64,000 nt of DNA. Origin: Kitagawia praeruptora (taxonomy: Eukaryota; Streptophyta; Magnoliopsida; Apiales; Apiaceae). The position numbers were made by a program, and so were the translations under genes. Below the pieces are notes generated by a model that was not told the origin of the DNA, made no database searches, and saw only the letters and a list, made by a program, of their open reading frames with translations. This document shows, one piece after another, positions 1 to 11,024 of this stretch (its first letter is position 1; each line of letters starts with the position of its first letter). The stretch lies in assembly GCA_037693485.1 (NCBI GenBank), contig CM075346.1, forward strand, positions 107,490,501 through 107,554,500. The letters are read 5' to 3'.

Positions 1-582
1 GAAAATTGAAACGAAGTTTTGATTTTGTTAAAAATTTGTATAATTAAATACAAGGGCTTTTTTTGATAAATATATTGAAAAAAGTAATTTTTTTCAATTT
101 TACTTTTGTTAAGAATAGTTATTTGCAAATTTACCATCTTAATTGCAATTATACCAACTTCTTTTTAAAATTTGCAAAAATACTATATTCTCATTAAAAA
201 AAGAAAACTGGACGCGGCAAAGGGAGAGTACCACGAGCACGGTGCGGCAAACCCTTACGACGTAGATAGCGGACATGAACAAGAAGGCGATTAGCTCTGT
301 ATATAGCCGTGATGTCTACAACTTGACTCTTCCTGGGTTTTACCCTCTTGGATTAATTCTATTATGTTAATTGAATTTTGCGTTCAAAAATACAACCAAA
401 CAAATCGTAATTTTATCGGAGAATGGGGTGGGTTGGTGGCTGGATTGGGCAGAAGATAAATAGTCAGCCAATGTACATTTGTGTGTTTCTCTATTCAACT
501 TCTTTCTCATCACTGTTACCAAGGTAGGTGGGGCTGCTGGTGCTACTTTCGGAGCAGGCCTGCGGCCACGATAGGAGGAGAA

Positions 583-664
583 GTTGGTGGAGGAGGTGGT
601 GGTGGTGGTGGGTGATGGTGGTGGTGGTGGTGGGTGTGGGTGTGGGTGTGGGTGGTGGTGGGTA
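583..664. repeat. GGT/GGGTGT microsatellite
   Basis: Runs of GGTGGTGGT pass into GGGTGTGGGTGT on the plus strand. This is a purine/G-rich simple repeat with no coding support. Confidence 0.85.
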
Positions 665-1443
665 GAAGTTTAATAGAAGATGTGTGGTGCATTGTGATTG
701 AATTTCTACAAGTGGTTGCTTTGGTTTGATTTGGTTGCTTTGAGTTGATTTTGGTTATTAATGATGTTAGGAAGCTTGATTTGTATTAAGTTGCTAGTTT
801 ATGAAATTTTTCTGATTTTTGAAATGTCTTCAATTCATTTTTTGCCACTTCCTTCTACTATTGCTTTTTATGGATCATGGATACTTGGCGGTGTCGGAGC
901 AGGGATGCTTGCAAAAATTTGGATAAACAAGAAAGTGAAAGGTGTACAAATTGACTTGTTTACTTGCTGATCAGAAATCAACCCTTTCGTATAGTTATTT
1001 GCGTGGAATTCGTGTTGTTTGTCAAGTCTTTAGCACCCCGACATGTGTTTGTCAAAATGCTTGAACAAACATTCTGTTTCTTTCATTTTATAATTTAAAT
1101 ATGTGAAAGGATCAATATCTTTTGATATGCTCCCAAATTAAGCTATTTAAGGTACCTAATATTATAAGTGCTATTTTGAACTATTGATCGTGTGAGGCAT
1201 GCAAGCACGGTAGACAATGCAAAAGATTGCATCCAATGACTACATGATAGACTCAGGGGGTTTGATTTCACCACCTACTATGCCTTTTTTTTTTTGGCTA
1301 AGCACCTACTAGGCATTTTTATATCCTTGTATATATAAATTTTTAACATGTTGACAAACCTGACATTACATATCTTACATATCATTATATATAAATACCT
1401 ATATACAAACATTTTAACTTATGTTTACACTTTTACGATCTTC

Positions 1444-1977
1444 TGATTTTCATTGCATTTTAGTTGCAATTGATTGCTTAAGGTTGCATTTAGTTGCATT
1501 TGGTTGCAAAGTCATCTTCTTGTAAAACTTTGCACTCACCATTTCCAGTTTTCAGTTATATTTTTGGTTGCTTTTATGTAGAATAGGCCCCGCAGGGACA
1601 CCCACCTAAAAATTGTATAAAAGTTATCAAGCAAATGTAATCGTATAAATATAATTGTACTTTGTAACCAAATGAAAATAAATGTAATTAAAAGCAATCA
1701 AACTCAACTAAATGCAACAAAAATACGGGATGCAACTAAAATCTACCGGATGCGACTTTCTTGACAATTTAACAAATCTGAAAGCAGTCCAAATCAACCA
1801 AACGCAACACCCAAAACCACCAAAATCAACCAAACGCAACATCCAAAGCCACCGAAATCAACCAAACATATGCAAATTCAATTTTCAATTACGTACAAGG
1901 TTAGTTGCATGCAACCACATATGCAACCACATATTCAACTGAATGCAACCACATATGCAACTGAATGCAACCACCAC
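1444..1977. repeat. TGCAAC-rich degenerate repeat, left part
   Basis: Short units of the type TGCAACTGAATGCAACCACA recur. The same sequence resumes directly after element A at 9561, so A was inserted into the middle of this repeat. The segment around 1865-1920 (CATATGCAAATTCAATTTTC, then an ACGTACAAGG motif) is repeated in both orientations on the right side, at about 9640-9700 and 9765-9845. Confidence 0.75.
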
Positions 1978-1982
1978 ATATG

Positions 1983-2642
1983 TGTTATGGAATAAAATCT
2001 AGGTTGTTAAATTGCGGCTAGGGTTTGTATGTAATTAATACTAGGGTGGTTGAGCTTCGAGCTTTAATGGCTGCTTTCGTGTTCGTAGCTGAATCTGCCT
2101 TCACAAGATGCCTACGTACCTTGATGAATATCAAGAATCAAGCCAAAAACGTAGTTCTTGGTAATGCCCTCGGGGCTATGGCGGCAAGGGCACACCAAGG
2201 ACGTAGTGGCTTGTATGTCCTTATTCGAGGATTAAGCCTAAATGGTTATTGATGCATTGAGTTCTACCCAAAAACGTAGTGCCCAAAAACGTAGTTCTGA
2301 GAATGAGGGGTCAGGCCCTTTATATAGGCTGAGAAGCCTTAGAATTATGGTAAGATTTGGAGACTTGGTGGGCAAGTCACCGCCTTGAGGAAGGTTCTAG
2401 ACTCCTTCCTTGTAGGAGTCAGTTTCCATGTTGAAGTAGGTGCCTTGGAGGCTAAGTTAGGCAGGAGTAATATTCTTATTTGACTCTTATTGCAGAGCTA
2501 TTTATTACCCTTAATAATAATTACGAAATTAATATTAAAATAGGGCTTTTGACCTCATTAATGGGCCCCACGTTTGGACCATGCTGGGTCTAATTAATGC
2601 CACATTAAATGTGTCTTTAGGGCTTATTTTTAGCCCATATCA
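1983..2642 (-). repeat. Element A 3' LTR
   Basis: It begins TGTTATGG and ends CCCATATCA on the plus strand (TGATATGGG...AACA in element direction). It matches 9001-9560 except for about 100 bp present only here (roughly 2513-2613). A TATA-like motif (plus-strand TTTATATAGG) lies near 2318-2327. The 75-codon open frame inside is an LTR shadow, not a gene. Confidence 0.92.
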
Positions 2643-2656
2643 TTTGCCCCCCAACT
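2643..2656 (-). other. Element A polypurine tract
   Basis: On the minus strand the bases next to the 3' LTR read AAGTTGGGGGGCAAA and are followed at once by the LTR start TGATATGGG. Element B has the same tract at 41388-41399. Confidence 0.85.
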
Positions 2657-2837
2657 TCTAGGAAAACTGATCAGGTTTTCGTAGAAGTTATAATTGTCTT
2701 TTTCGAGACTTGGGGTCCATTTTATCCCTTATCTGGGACTACTTAATTTTCCTACCCTTGTATGGAGATTTTAGTTTACACTAGTGTTTCACGGGTATCG
2801 TCTTGATGTAAAGCGTGGAGCGACCGACGCATTTACG

Positions 2838-3220
2838 ACGATGTTTAAACGATGCTAAACGGAACTAACCAACCTTGAACGACACTTAAACAATGTTAAA
2901 TGACCCTACGACGCTTAATGGTGCTAACGACACCAAACGGCGCTACCGGCACTAAATGGTGCTAATGGCACTAAACGGTGCTAACGATACTAACAGTGCT
3001 AACAGCACTAACGGTGCTTACGACACTAACAGTGCTATCAGCACTAACGACACTAAATGGTGCTAACGGTGCAAACGATGCTAAACGGCGCTAGACGACG
3101 CCAACGGCACTAAACGGTACTAACGGCACTAAACGGTGCTTACGACACTAAATGGTGCTAACGGCACTAAACGGTGCTAACGGCACTAATGGTGCTAATG
3201 GCACTAACGGTGCTTAAACC
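2838..3220. repeat. Minisatellite array in the element A 3' region
   Basis: Degenerate units of about 10-20 bp, of the type CTAACGGCACTAAACGGTG, are repeated some twenty times or more. The region lies between the polypurine tract and the pol remnant, so it belongs to the element's 3' non-coding region. Element B carries the complementary motif in the matching place (41070-41250). Confidence 0.9.
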
Positions 3221-3309
3221 ATATTCTGGTTCAACTCAATTTTCATATTCGAAACGACGTCGGGATCAATATTCGACATTGAAGCGGCGCAAAAAATCTT
3301 CATATTCTA

Positions 3310-3430
3310 CATGGAACCCGGTCGGCCGATGCCTCCCGGGTGCGCCAGTCGGCCAGCCACCGGTTGGCCATGCCCCGGTCGGCTGAAGCCTTCCGGTTGC
3401 CCCGGTCGGCTGGCTCCCGGTCGGCCGATT
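3310..3430. repeat. GC-rich GGTCGGCC repeat block
   Basis: The motif CCGGTCGGCC/GGTCGGCTG recurs about six to eight times in a stretch far more GC-rich than its surroundings. It is followed at about 3485-3606 by repeats of TTTCATATCGACAATGGA. The overlapping short open frames here come from base composition. The equivalent block in element B is 40595-40990. Confidence 0.85.
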
Positions 3431-3606
3431 TTCTAATTTTTTTTTTTGGCACCCTTGGCTCCAACACTTCAACTTCCATCTTGAACAATGACCTTTCATA
3501 TCGACAATGGATCACGATCCTTCATATCGATAAAGGAATACGAGCTTTCATAATGGAATATGAGCTTTCATATTGACAATGGAATATGAGCTTTCATATC
3601 CAACAC

Positions 3607-6600
3607 TTCATCAATCAAATCAAGAGCGAGTTTCATGCCTTTCTTGTAGTCTCAGGCTCAAATGCTTCAACCCGAGGTGATGCATGTATGATTTCTAGGG
3701 GCACAACTGCCTCGGCTTCATAAGCCAGCAAAAACGGGGTTTCTCCAGTTGTCACTTTACAAGTAGTGCGATATGCCCAAAGTATAGGCAGCAATTCATC
3801 CACCCAAGTGTTCCTTGAGTGTTCGACCCTCTTCTTCAGTCCATCAAGGATAATCCGATTGGCTACCTCTGCCTATCCATTAGCTTGCGGGTGTGCCACT
3901 GAAGTAAAACGAAGCTCAATAGCATTTTCCTCATAGTACTTCTTAAACTCTTCATTGTTAAATTGTGTCCCATTATCTGTCACAAGGATTCGTGGGAATC
4001 CATATCTGCAAATGATGTTCTCCCAAAAGAACTGGGCAACTTGCTTGGTGGTTATCTTGGCTAGAGGTTTAGCTTCAATCCACTTGGTGAAGTAGTCGAT
4101 GGCCACTATCAAAAACTTTCTCTGCGCAGAAGCTATGGGAAAGGGACCAAGTATATCCATTCCCCGCATCGCGAACGGGATAGGATAGTTAATTGATGTC
4201 AAAATCTCAGGCGGCTGCCTTACAATCGGAGTGTGCTTCTAACACCTATCGCACCGCTTAACATAATTCTGCGTAGCGGCCAACATCTCTAGCCAATCGA
4301 ATCCCAGACGAGTGATCTTGTGAGCTAGGGCCCTGCCCCCCAAGTGTTGCCCACAGATCCCTTCATGAACTTCCTCCAATGCTTCATTTGCCTCTTGGGG
4401 CCTTAAACACTTCAAGTATGGGATGACAAACGATCTCTTGTAAAGGATGCCTTCGATCAAGGCATATCTCAATGCTCTCACTGACAGCTTTCGTGCCTCA
4501 GGCATTGTCGGGGAGCCACCCAGTTTCGAGGTGAGCTTTGATAGGATCCAACAGCTTCCTAAATCAATCGGTGCTACCAACTTAGAGTTGATGGTCGGGG
4601 CCTTCAAGACCTGGAAGTAAACACTCCATACATAATTCTCTATCTCAGAAGAAGCGAACTTTGACAGGGCATCAGCCTTAACGTTCTTCTCTCTAGGAAT
4701 GTGCTCCACATAGCACTCATCAAACTGAGTCATAACAGCTTTCACGAGTCTCAAATACTTCACCATTGTTTCATCATTGGCTTCAAATTCACCATTCACT
4801 TGCGATACCACTAGTCTTGAATCCCCACAAACTTTGAGATTCTTGACCCTCATGATTCTGGCCAAGCCCAAACCGACTATCAAGGCTTCATACTCAGCTT
4901 CGTTGTTGGTTGTGGGAAAGTCCAACTTCATAGCATATTCAACTGTGAACCCGTCGGGGCTTTGCAAGACTAAACATGGACCACTAGATTTTGTTTTTGA
5001 TGCCCCATCAAAATAAAGCACTCAATACTCCTTCAGATCAGGTACAAGTTCCTCATCTTTATCCTCTTTCCCAGGGGTAGTCACTATTTCCTGCCCCCCC
5101 CGACTTCTTGGTTGTTAATTGTACATTCAACCACGAAGTCAGCCAATGCCTGAGCCTTGATGGTTGTTCGAGACTTATACTTGATGTCAAATTCTCCAAG
5201 TTCTATCGCCCACTTGATTAGCCTTCCACTGGCCTTCGGGCTATGCAATATGTTTCTCAGCTAATGGTCCGTCAGGACCTCAATCTTGTGTGCCCGGAAA
5301 TAAGGTCGCAGCTTCCTCGAGGCTGTTACCAATGCCATAGCAAACTTCTCAATGGGAGAGTAATTCAACTCAGCCCCGTGCAACACCTTGCTCATGTAAT
5401 AAATAGGTTTTTGAACCTTACTCTCTTCTCGAATGAGAACAGAACTCAATGCTTGTTCAGATACCGTCAGGTATAGGTAAAGAGTCTCTCCGGGACTAGG
5501 TTTGGCCAACAACGGGGCTTCAGCCATGTACTTCTTTAGCTGCTCGAAAGCCTCTTGGCTCTCAGGGGTCCACTCAAAATTTTTCACCTTCTTCAATGCT
5601 TGAAAGAATGGCAAGCATTTGTCACCAGACTTGGAGATAAATCTCCCCAGGGCTGCAACTCGGCCCGTTAACTTTTGTACGTCTTGTATAGAGCGGGGTG
5701 GTTCCATATCCAGAATCGCTTTGATCTTGTCAGGGTTGGCCTCTATGCCTCTTTTTGAAACCATTAGACCCAAAAACTTTCCTGATCTAACGCCAAAAGC
5801 ACACTTGGCTGGATTCAGCATCATCTTGTGGTGCCTCAGCACTTCAAATGCCTCTCTAAGGTGCTTAATGTGGTCTACCTTGAAAAGGCTCTTAACTAAC
5901 ATGTCATCAACATAGACCTCCATGGTTTTACCAATCAGATAGGCGAATATCTTATTCAACAGTCGTTGGTAAGTAGCGCTTGCATTCTTTAGACCAAAAG
6001 CCATAACAAGATAGCAGAAAACACCAAAGTCAGTTATGAAAGATACCTTTGGGATGACATCCTTGTGCATCTTAATCTGATTGTAGCCGCTGAATCCGTC
6101 CATGAAGCTCAACATTTCATGTCCAAATTAACATGTCTATCCTTGGCAGGGGAAAACAGTCCTTCGGCCATGCATCATTCAAATCAGTGAAGTCTATACA
6201 CATCATCCACTTCCCATTTGCCTTCTTGACCATCGCAGGGTTAGCCAACCATTCGGGAAATTGAATTTCTTCAATAAATCCAGCTTCTAAGAGCTTGTCA
6301 ACTTCTTGCTTGATGGCCTCTTGCCTTTCAGGAGCAAAATTCCTCTTCTTCTGTTTTATTCTGTTCAGGATCAACATTCAATTTGTTAGTTATGAGTTGG
6401 GGATCAATCCCTGGCATATCAGCTATAGTCCAGGCAAACACATCACAGTTCTCTTGTATGAATGTTGTCAACTTGCCCTTCAAGGGTTCCTTTAGCGAAG
6501 CTCCTATATAAGTAACTTTCTCAGGGTCGCCGAGCTCTAGAGGTATGGGGACCAAATCCTCTGCTGGCTTCCCTCGGTGTTCATCATCACCACGGACATC

Positions 6601-7189
6601 CATGTCTTCAGTCGGAAGTACCTGCCCCCCGACTCCATCAGCCCTCAATGTAGACACATAGCAACTTCTGGCCATTTTTTGATCACCTTTTTGTTCTCCG
6701 ACACCATTCCGGGTTGGAAACTTAATCTTCATGTAGAAACTTGAGGCAACAGCCTTGAACGCATGAAGTCCAATCCTTCCCAGGATTGCATTATAAGTCG
6801 AGGATGCCTTGATTACCAGAAAATTCAGCATCTGAGTAGCCTCCTTAGGTTCTTGCCCAATTGTCATGGGCAACTGAATAGTCCCTTCAACTTTGGACTC
6901 AACTCCATTAAACTCGTAGATGGGCATGTTGATTGGGGTCAACTAATAGTCAGTGTACCCTATCTTCACAAACGCATCATGAAACAAAATATCAACAGAA
7001 GCTCCATTGTCTATCAAGACTCGCTTCACCTATGACTTTCCAATCACAGAAGTTATGACCAACGGGTCGTCATGGGGGAACTTCACCCCTTCCAAGTCTG
7101 AGTCATCAAAACCAACCATTACTTCAGTTTTTGCACGCTTCGGGGCCTCTCCCACGATGTGCATCACCTCTCTGACATATGCCTTTCAA
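3607..7189 (-). pseudogene. pol: Element A pol (PR-RT-RNH-aRNH-IN), broken
   Basis: Read on the minus strand, this is a Tat-type polyprotein in pieces. The protease keeps the DNGASVDILF motif (about 7018-6990), with stop codons just before it (7030-7032) and after it (6943-6945). The RT is split by a short deletion near 6117-6130, but the YVDD catalytic motif survives (about 5917-5906). RNase H ends at a TAG near 5262, where element B has a sense codon. The second RNase H begins after a TGA (about 5022) that replaces tryptophan. The integrase zinc finger and DDE core are cut by CAG-to-TAG changes near 4239 and 3874. Sequence similar to B stops at about 3607, so the integrase C-terminal domain present in B is missing. 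It cannot make a working polyprotein. It would have supplied protease, cDNA synthesis and integration. Confidence 0.9.
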
Positions 7190-8967
7190 AAGTTTCGAGT
7201 TGTGCCGGCCGTTGTTAGGCCTCCCCAAATCATGTTGATAACTAGCCCTCGGGGTTGTGTGTTACGGTCACGATCATTATCCCTTCTATCATTGTCTCTC
7301 CTGTCATTATCCCTTCTTTAGGTTCCACGATCTTCACCCTTAGTGAATTTATTCAGTTTTCCTTTACGGATTAAGAACTCAATTTCGTCCTTCAACTACC
7401 TACAATCATCCGTATCATGTCCCACATCTCGATGGAACCTACAGTATGGATCCTTGTTCCTCTTAGCGGGGTCACCCCTGAGTGGCTTCGGCCATCGAAA
7501 GTACTTATCCTTCTCGATCTCTAACAAGATTTGGTTCCTAGGAGTATTCAACCTTGCATAGTTTGAAAACCTCGGTCCCAAATTCTTCTTTAGTGGTGAT
7601 TCAGAGTCTTTGCTAGTACGAGGATACTTGTCCCTAGCATCATACTCCTGGTTTTGCTTTCACTTCTTGGAGTCGTTGTTACCTTTGTCATTGCCTCCCG
7701 CGGCTCTTTCTTCATGCTATCCTCAGCCTTGATATACTTGTCAGCCCTTCGTTGGAGCTCGGTCATGTTTTCAGGAGGATGCTTTGCAAATCACCTTTTA
7801 AATAATAGATCAGTGGTTCCGTGTTCCAGGGCTACCATGGCCACCTTATTCTCCAAGTCGGTAATATTCAATGTCTCCTTAGTGAATCGCTTAAGGTAAT
7901 CCCTTAGATTTTCATTCTTCCCCTGCACTACATACATGAGAGATGAACTCTCCCGCTAATGAATTGGCTAACAAAAGCGGCGCTCAACTCCTTAAAAGAG
8001 CCAATCGAATTCGCATGTAGGTGGCTATACCATCTTTGAGCCATGCCCGATAGAGTTTGAGGGAACGCCCTACACTTTAGGGCATCACTTGCAGGCTGCA
8101 GCAGCAGTGCGTTAGAGAACGTCTTGACGTGGTTCGCGGGTCACCCGTTCCATCATAAGCCTTAATCGTCGGCATCTTGAACTTCTTTGAGATACGAGCA
8201 TTCATCACCTCCTCAGTAAACGGGGGTATGGGATCATCAGGATCCCCAAGTGGCATCAGATCCTTGGGGTTGCTTTTGGGGGTTTCCACCCTTGTTCTTC
8301 CAGTTGGGGCATCAACCCTTCTCTACCTTCTTGAAGACCTCTCTAAGTCTATAATGGGAATCCTTCCTGAGGTTGGAGGAGGTTGAGTTTGATTCAACCT
8401 AGCTTGTCCTCTTGCCATATCGTCCTTCAATTTTAAGATCTCGGCCTCACGAGCCTTGATTCTCTCAGCGGTTGTCAAAGGGGGTCCATCATGGATAGTT
8501 TGTGTCCTCCTTCGAGGTTCGCTACTAGCACGTCGCCTCCTCGGGGCTTCATCGCGATCATCATTATCAGATGATGAATCATCAGTATAGGGGCCAGAGT
8601 AGTCATCATACTCTCGATCTTGGATTTGCAAGGCATGGCCACTTGGTCCAACACCTTGAATAGTGGGAGGGTAGTTAGGCAGACCATACATCGGGTTGGT
8701 ATTCATGGGGAGATCCGTAGTATGGATATGTACCCCTAGTGGTAACGGATGATTAGGATTAACCAGAGGAGAGACCACCATCTGAAGAGGGTTGGTTTCT
8801 TGACTTGGGTGGATGACCATAGGTAATGTTCTCTCAGCATGGGGATTCGTCCCTGGAGGTTGAGTGATCGCCCCTGTTGTTGGGGGTACTTGTTCAGAGA
8901 CAGACGGAGCAGAGCTTAGAGGCAAGGCCTCATTAGAGGTTGGTACCGTTCTTCGTGTGGTTACCAT
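7190..8967 (-). pseudogene. gag: Element A gag, broken
   Basis: The start is ATG at 8967-8965, just inside the PBS, with an N-terminus closely similar to that of element B (MVTTRR here, MVNTRR in B). The first 214 codons are open (to 8323). Then a frameshift leads to the KSNPKDLMPLGDPDD stretch at about 8280. Further frame damage follows in the capsid-like retrotrans_gag region (about 7900-8150). The zinc-knuckle-like motif YCRFHRDVGHDTDDC is readable near 7445-7400. Gag would form the virus-like particle and bind RNA. In this copy it is not translatable as one protein. Confidence 0.87.
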
Positions 8968-8981
8968 GGTTGACGTCTTTG

Positions 8982-8998
8982 TCCCACAGACGGCACCA
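8982..8998 (-). other. Element A primer binding site
   Basis: The minus strand reads TGGTGCCGTCTGTGGGA two bases inside the 5' LTR. Element B has TGGCGCCGTCTGTGGGA at the same place. The first bases resemble the tRNA-Asp-type PBS (TGGCGCCG...), but the rest does not, so the primer tRNA is uncertain. Confidence 0.7.
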
Positions 8999-9000
8999 AA

Positions 9001-9560
9001 TGTTATGGAATAAAAACTAGGTTGTTAAATTGCGGCTAGGGTTTGTATGTAATTAATACTAGGATGGTTGAGCTTCGAGCTTTAATGGCTGCTTTCGTGT
9101 TCGTAGCTGAATTTGCCTTCACAAGATGCCTACGTACCTTGATGAATATCAAGAGTCAATCCAAAAACGTAGTTCTTGGTAATGCCCTTGGGGCTATGGC
9201 GGCAAGGGCATACCAAGGACGTAGTGGCTTGTATGTCCTTATTCGAGGATTAAGCCTAAAACGTTATTGACGCATTGAGTTCTACCCAAAAACGTAGTGC
9301 CCAAAAACGTAGTTCTGAGAATGAGGGGTCAGGCCCTTTATATAGGCTGAGAAGCCTTAGAATTATGGTAAGATTTGGAGACTTGGTGGGTAGGTCACTG
9401 CCTTGAGGAAGGTTCTAGACTCCTTCCTTGTAGGAGTCAGTTTCCATGTCGAAGTAGCTGCCTTGGAGGCTAAGTTAGGCAGGAGTAATATTCTTATTTG
9501 ACTCTTATTGCTGAGCTATTTATTAAATGTGTCTTTAGGGCTTATTTTTAGCCCATATCA
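9001..9560 (-). repeat. Element A 5' LTR, with internal deletion
   Basis: It starts TGTTATGG right after the PBS and ends CCCATATCA before the duplicated ATATG. Compared with the left LTR it lacks about 100 bp between GAGCTATTTATTA and TTAAATGTG. A short ATTA-type repeat at the two deletion ends could explain the loss. Confidence 0.92.
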
Positions 9561-9945
9561 ATATGCAACTGAATGAACTGAATGCAACCAACCACATATG
9601 GAACTGAATACAACCTCAGTTGTATATAAGGGTGGCGCAGCCACATATGCAAATTCAATTTTCAATTTTCAATTACGTAGAAGGTTAGTTGCATGCAACC
9701 ACATATGCAACTGAATGCAACCTCATATGCAACTGAATGCAACTAAAAACTGGAATTTGAATTTCAGTTGCATACGTGGTTTCATGCAATTAACCTTGTA
9801 CGTAATTAAAAATTGAATTTGCATATGTGGATGTGTCGCCCTCATATACAACTGGAAGTTGAATTTGCATTTTTTGGCTGCGCAGTATGTTGCGTTCAGT
9901 TGCATATGTGGTTGCGTTCAGTTGCATGTGGTTGCAACCCTATTT
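9561..9945. repeat. Inverted repeat block, TGCAAC-rich, right part
   Basis: The arm at about 9629-9710 (GGCGCAGCCACATATGCAAA, then TTAGTTGCATGCAACC) returns as its reverse complement at about 9765-9845 (GTTTCATGCAATTAACC, then GAATTTGCATATGTGG and GTGTCGCC). Such a palindromic block could be a foldback or MITE-type element that was already present when A inserted. No clean target duplication was found for it. Confidence 0.65.
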
Positions 9946-11024
9946 ACAACAGAAACTAGCTTGCAATTGTACTTCTTTTCATGGAGTTGACACTTTTTAG
10001 TTGCTTATCTGGTCATTCTTTCCGGCAACATGTATTTGTTAGTTATGAGTGCTGTTGCTTTTTATTGCTCCTGCAAAATTTTACAATTTTACACTGCTTA
10101 CAGACGTAAATAATTGTTAGTAGATTGATATACTGATGTCACATAACGAAATTCATGGGAATGCAAAAATAAATATTACAAATGTAAGATGCTTGATAAC
10201 AAATGAACTCTACCAAAAAATAATCTTTCATTTGAATATAACAGACAGGAAAATATGAAATTTGAGAAGTCGCAAGGGTAAAAGACTACACAACAGTAGT
10301 CGTACTACTTGTAAAATCATTTTGTAGGTGTTGGGATAGCCACTTGCATATCTAAACTTTAGGGTGAAAAATACTACTAAAGTTTTTAAAGATAAGAAAC
10401 ATATACAGTCATTTATTTCATAAGTAACCTCCAAAAAGCATATAAATTTCATCCCTCCGTGCTCTCCACTACATACATTCTACAGAAAACATAGTCCGAG
10501 AAATGCTTCATGTAGTTGATGTTAACTGATGCACTTATTTCCTGATATACAAGAAGCATCAGAATATATTAGAATCAAAGATACATGGAATGAAAAGATA
10601 TTAAATAAAACAAAAAACAGAAACACACAAGACATTTTACTGGTGGTGGTTACAAGGCATATGTAGAAGTGTGTTGTTTTTTTATTTCTAATTATGAAAG
10701 TGTGATTTAATTCGAATCTAGCAATTAATGTTATATATTTCTATTGTTCTTAGAGTATTAAAGGTTTAAAATTCAATAGAACACCAAACAAACTACAACA
10801 AGAGATAAAATATGAAACCCAAGCAAAACTAGGTTCCAGATCAGCAAACAGGGGCACTATTATAGAGAAGTTTGTAAGCAACAAAGGTTTGCTATATTAA
10901 ATCGCGCTTATAAGTCCACTAATTTGGTAACATAGAATAAAATTATTATTGCGGATCATTAATATTTCTATCCGTTAGTCACAGAGACATGCCTGTTTAC
11001 ATCTAATAACAAGCCTAATTGTTT
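9946..11024. other. Non-coding AT-rich DNA
   Basis: No gene-like frame, known element end or long repeat was seen. The one short open frame (10228-10452, minus) has no recognisable content. Confidence 0.6.

Larger units (their letters stand above)
1..1977. other. Non-coding host DNA with simple repeats
   Basis: No convincing gene is visible. The stretch is AT-rich, with a GGT microsatellite near 583-664 and a zone rich in TTGCAT/TGCAAC from about 1444 onward. A 69-codon open frame at 761-970 contains one plausible hydrophobic segment (STIAFYGSWILGGVGAG), but I do not recognise it and it has no supporting context. It could be an exon fragment of a small membrane protein or chance. Confidence 0.6.
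1983..9560 (-). mobile_element. Element A: Ty3/gypsy Tat-lineage retrotransposon, decayed
   Basis: A complete LTR-to-LTR insertion of 7,578 bp on the minus strand. It is flanked by 5-bp target duplications ATATG (1978-1982 and 9561-9565). The LTRs are 660 bp (left, 3' LTR) and 560 bp (right, 5' LTR). Order in element direction: 5' LTR, PBS, gag, protease, reverse transcriptase, RNase H, second archaeal-type RNase H, integrase, tandem repeats, polypurine tract, 3' LTR. The second RNase H (FDGASKTKSSG motif) and the RT motif FPLPRIDMLI place it in the Tat lineage. Coding frames are broken by many stops and frameshifts, and the integrase C-terminus is deleted. It is the same family as element B (28079-41916) but older and shorter. 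Confidence 0.93.

Noticed and set aside
761..970. 69-codon frame with one hydrophobic segment
   Set aside because: There is no recognised family, no splice or promoter context that I could support, and the length is within chance for this composition.
2025..2252. 75-codon frame beginning MYVINTRVVELR, repeated at 9043-9270
   Set aside because: It lies wholly inside the LTRs of element A and is repeated only because the LTR is repeated. It has no domain.
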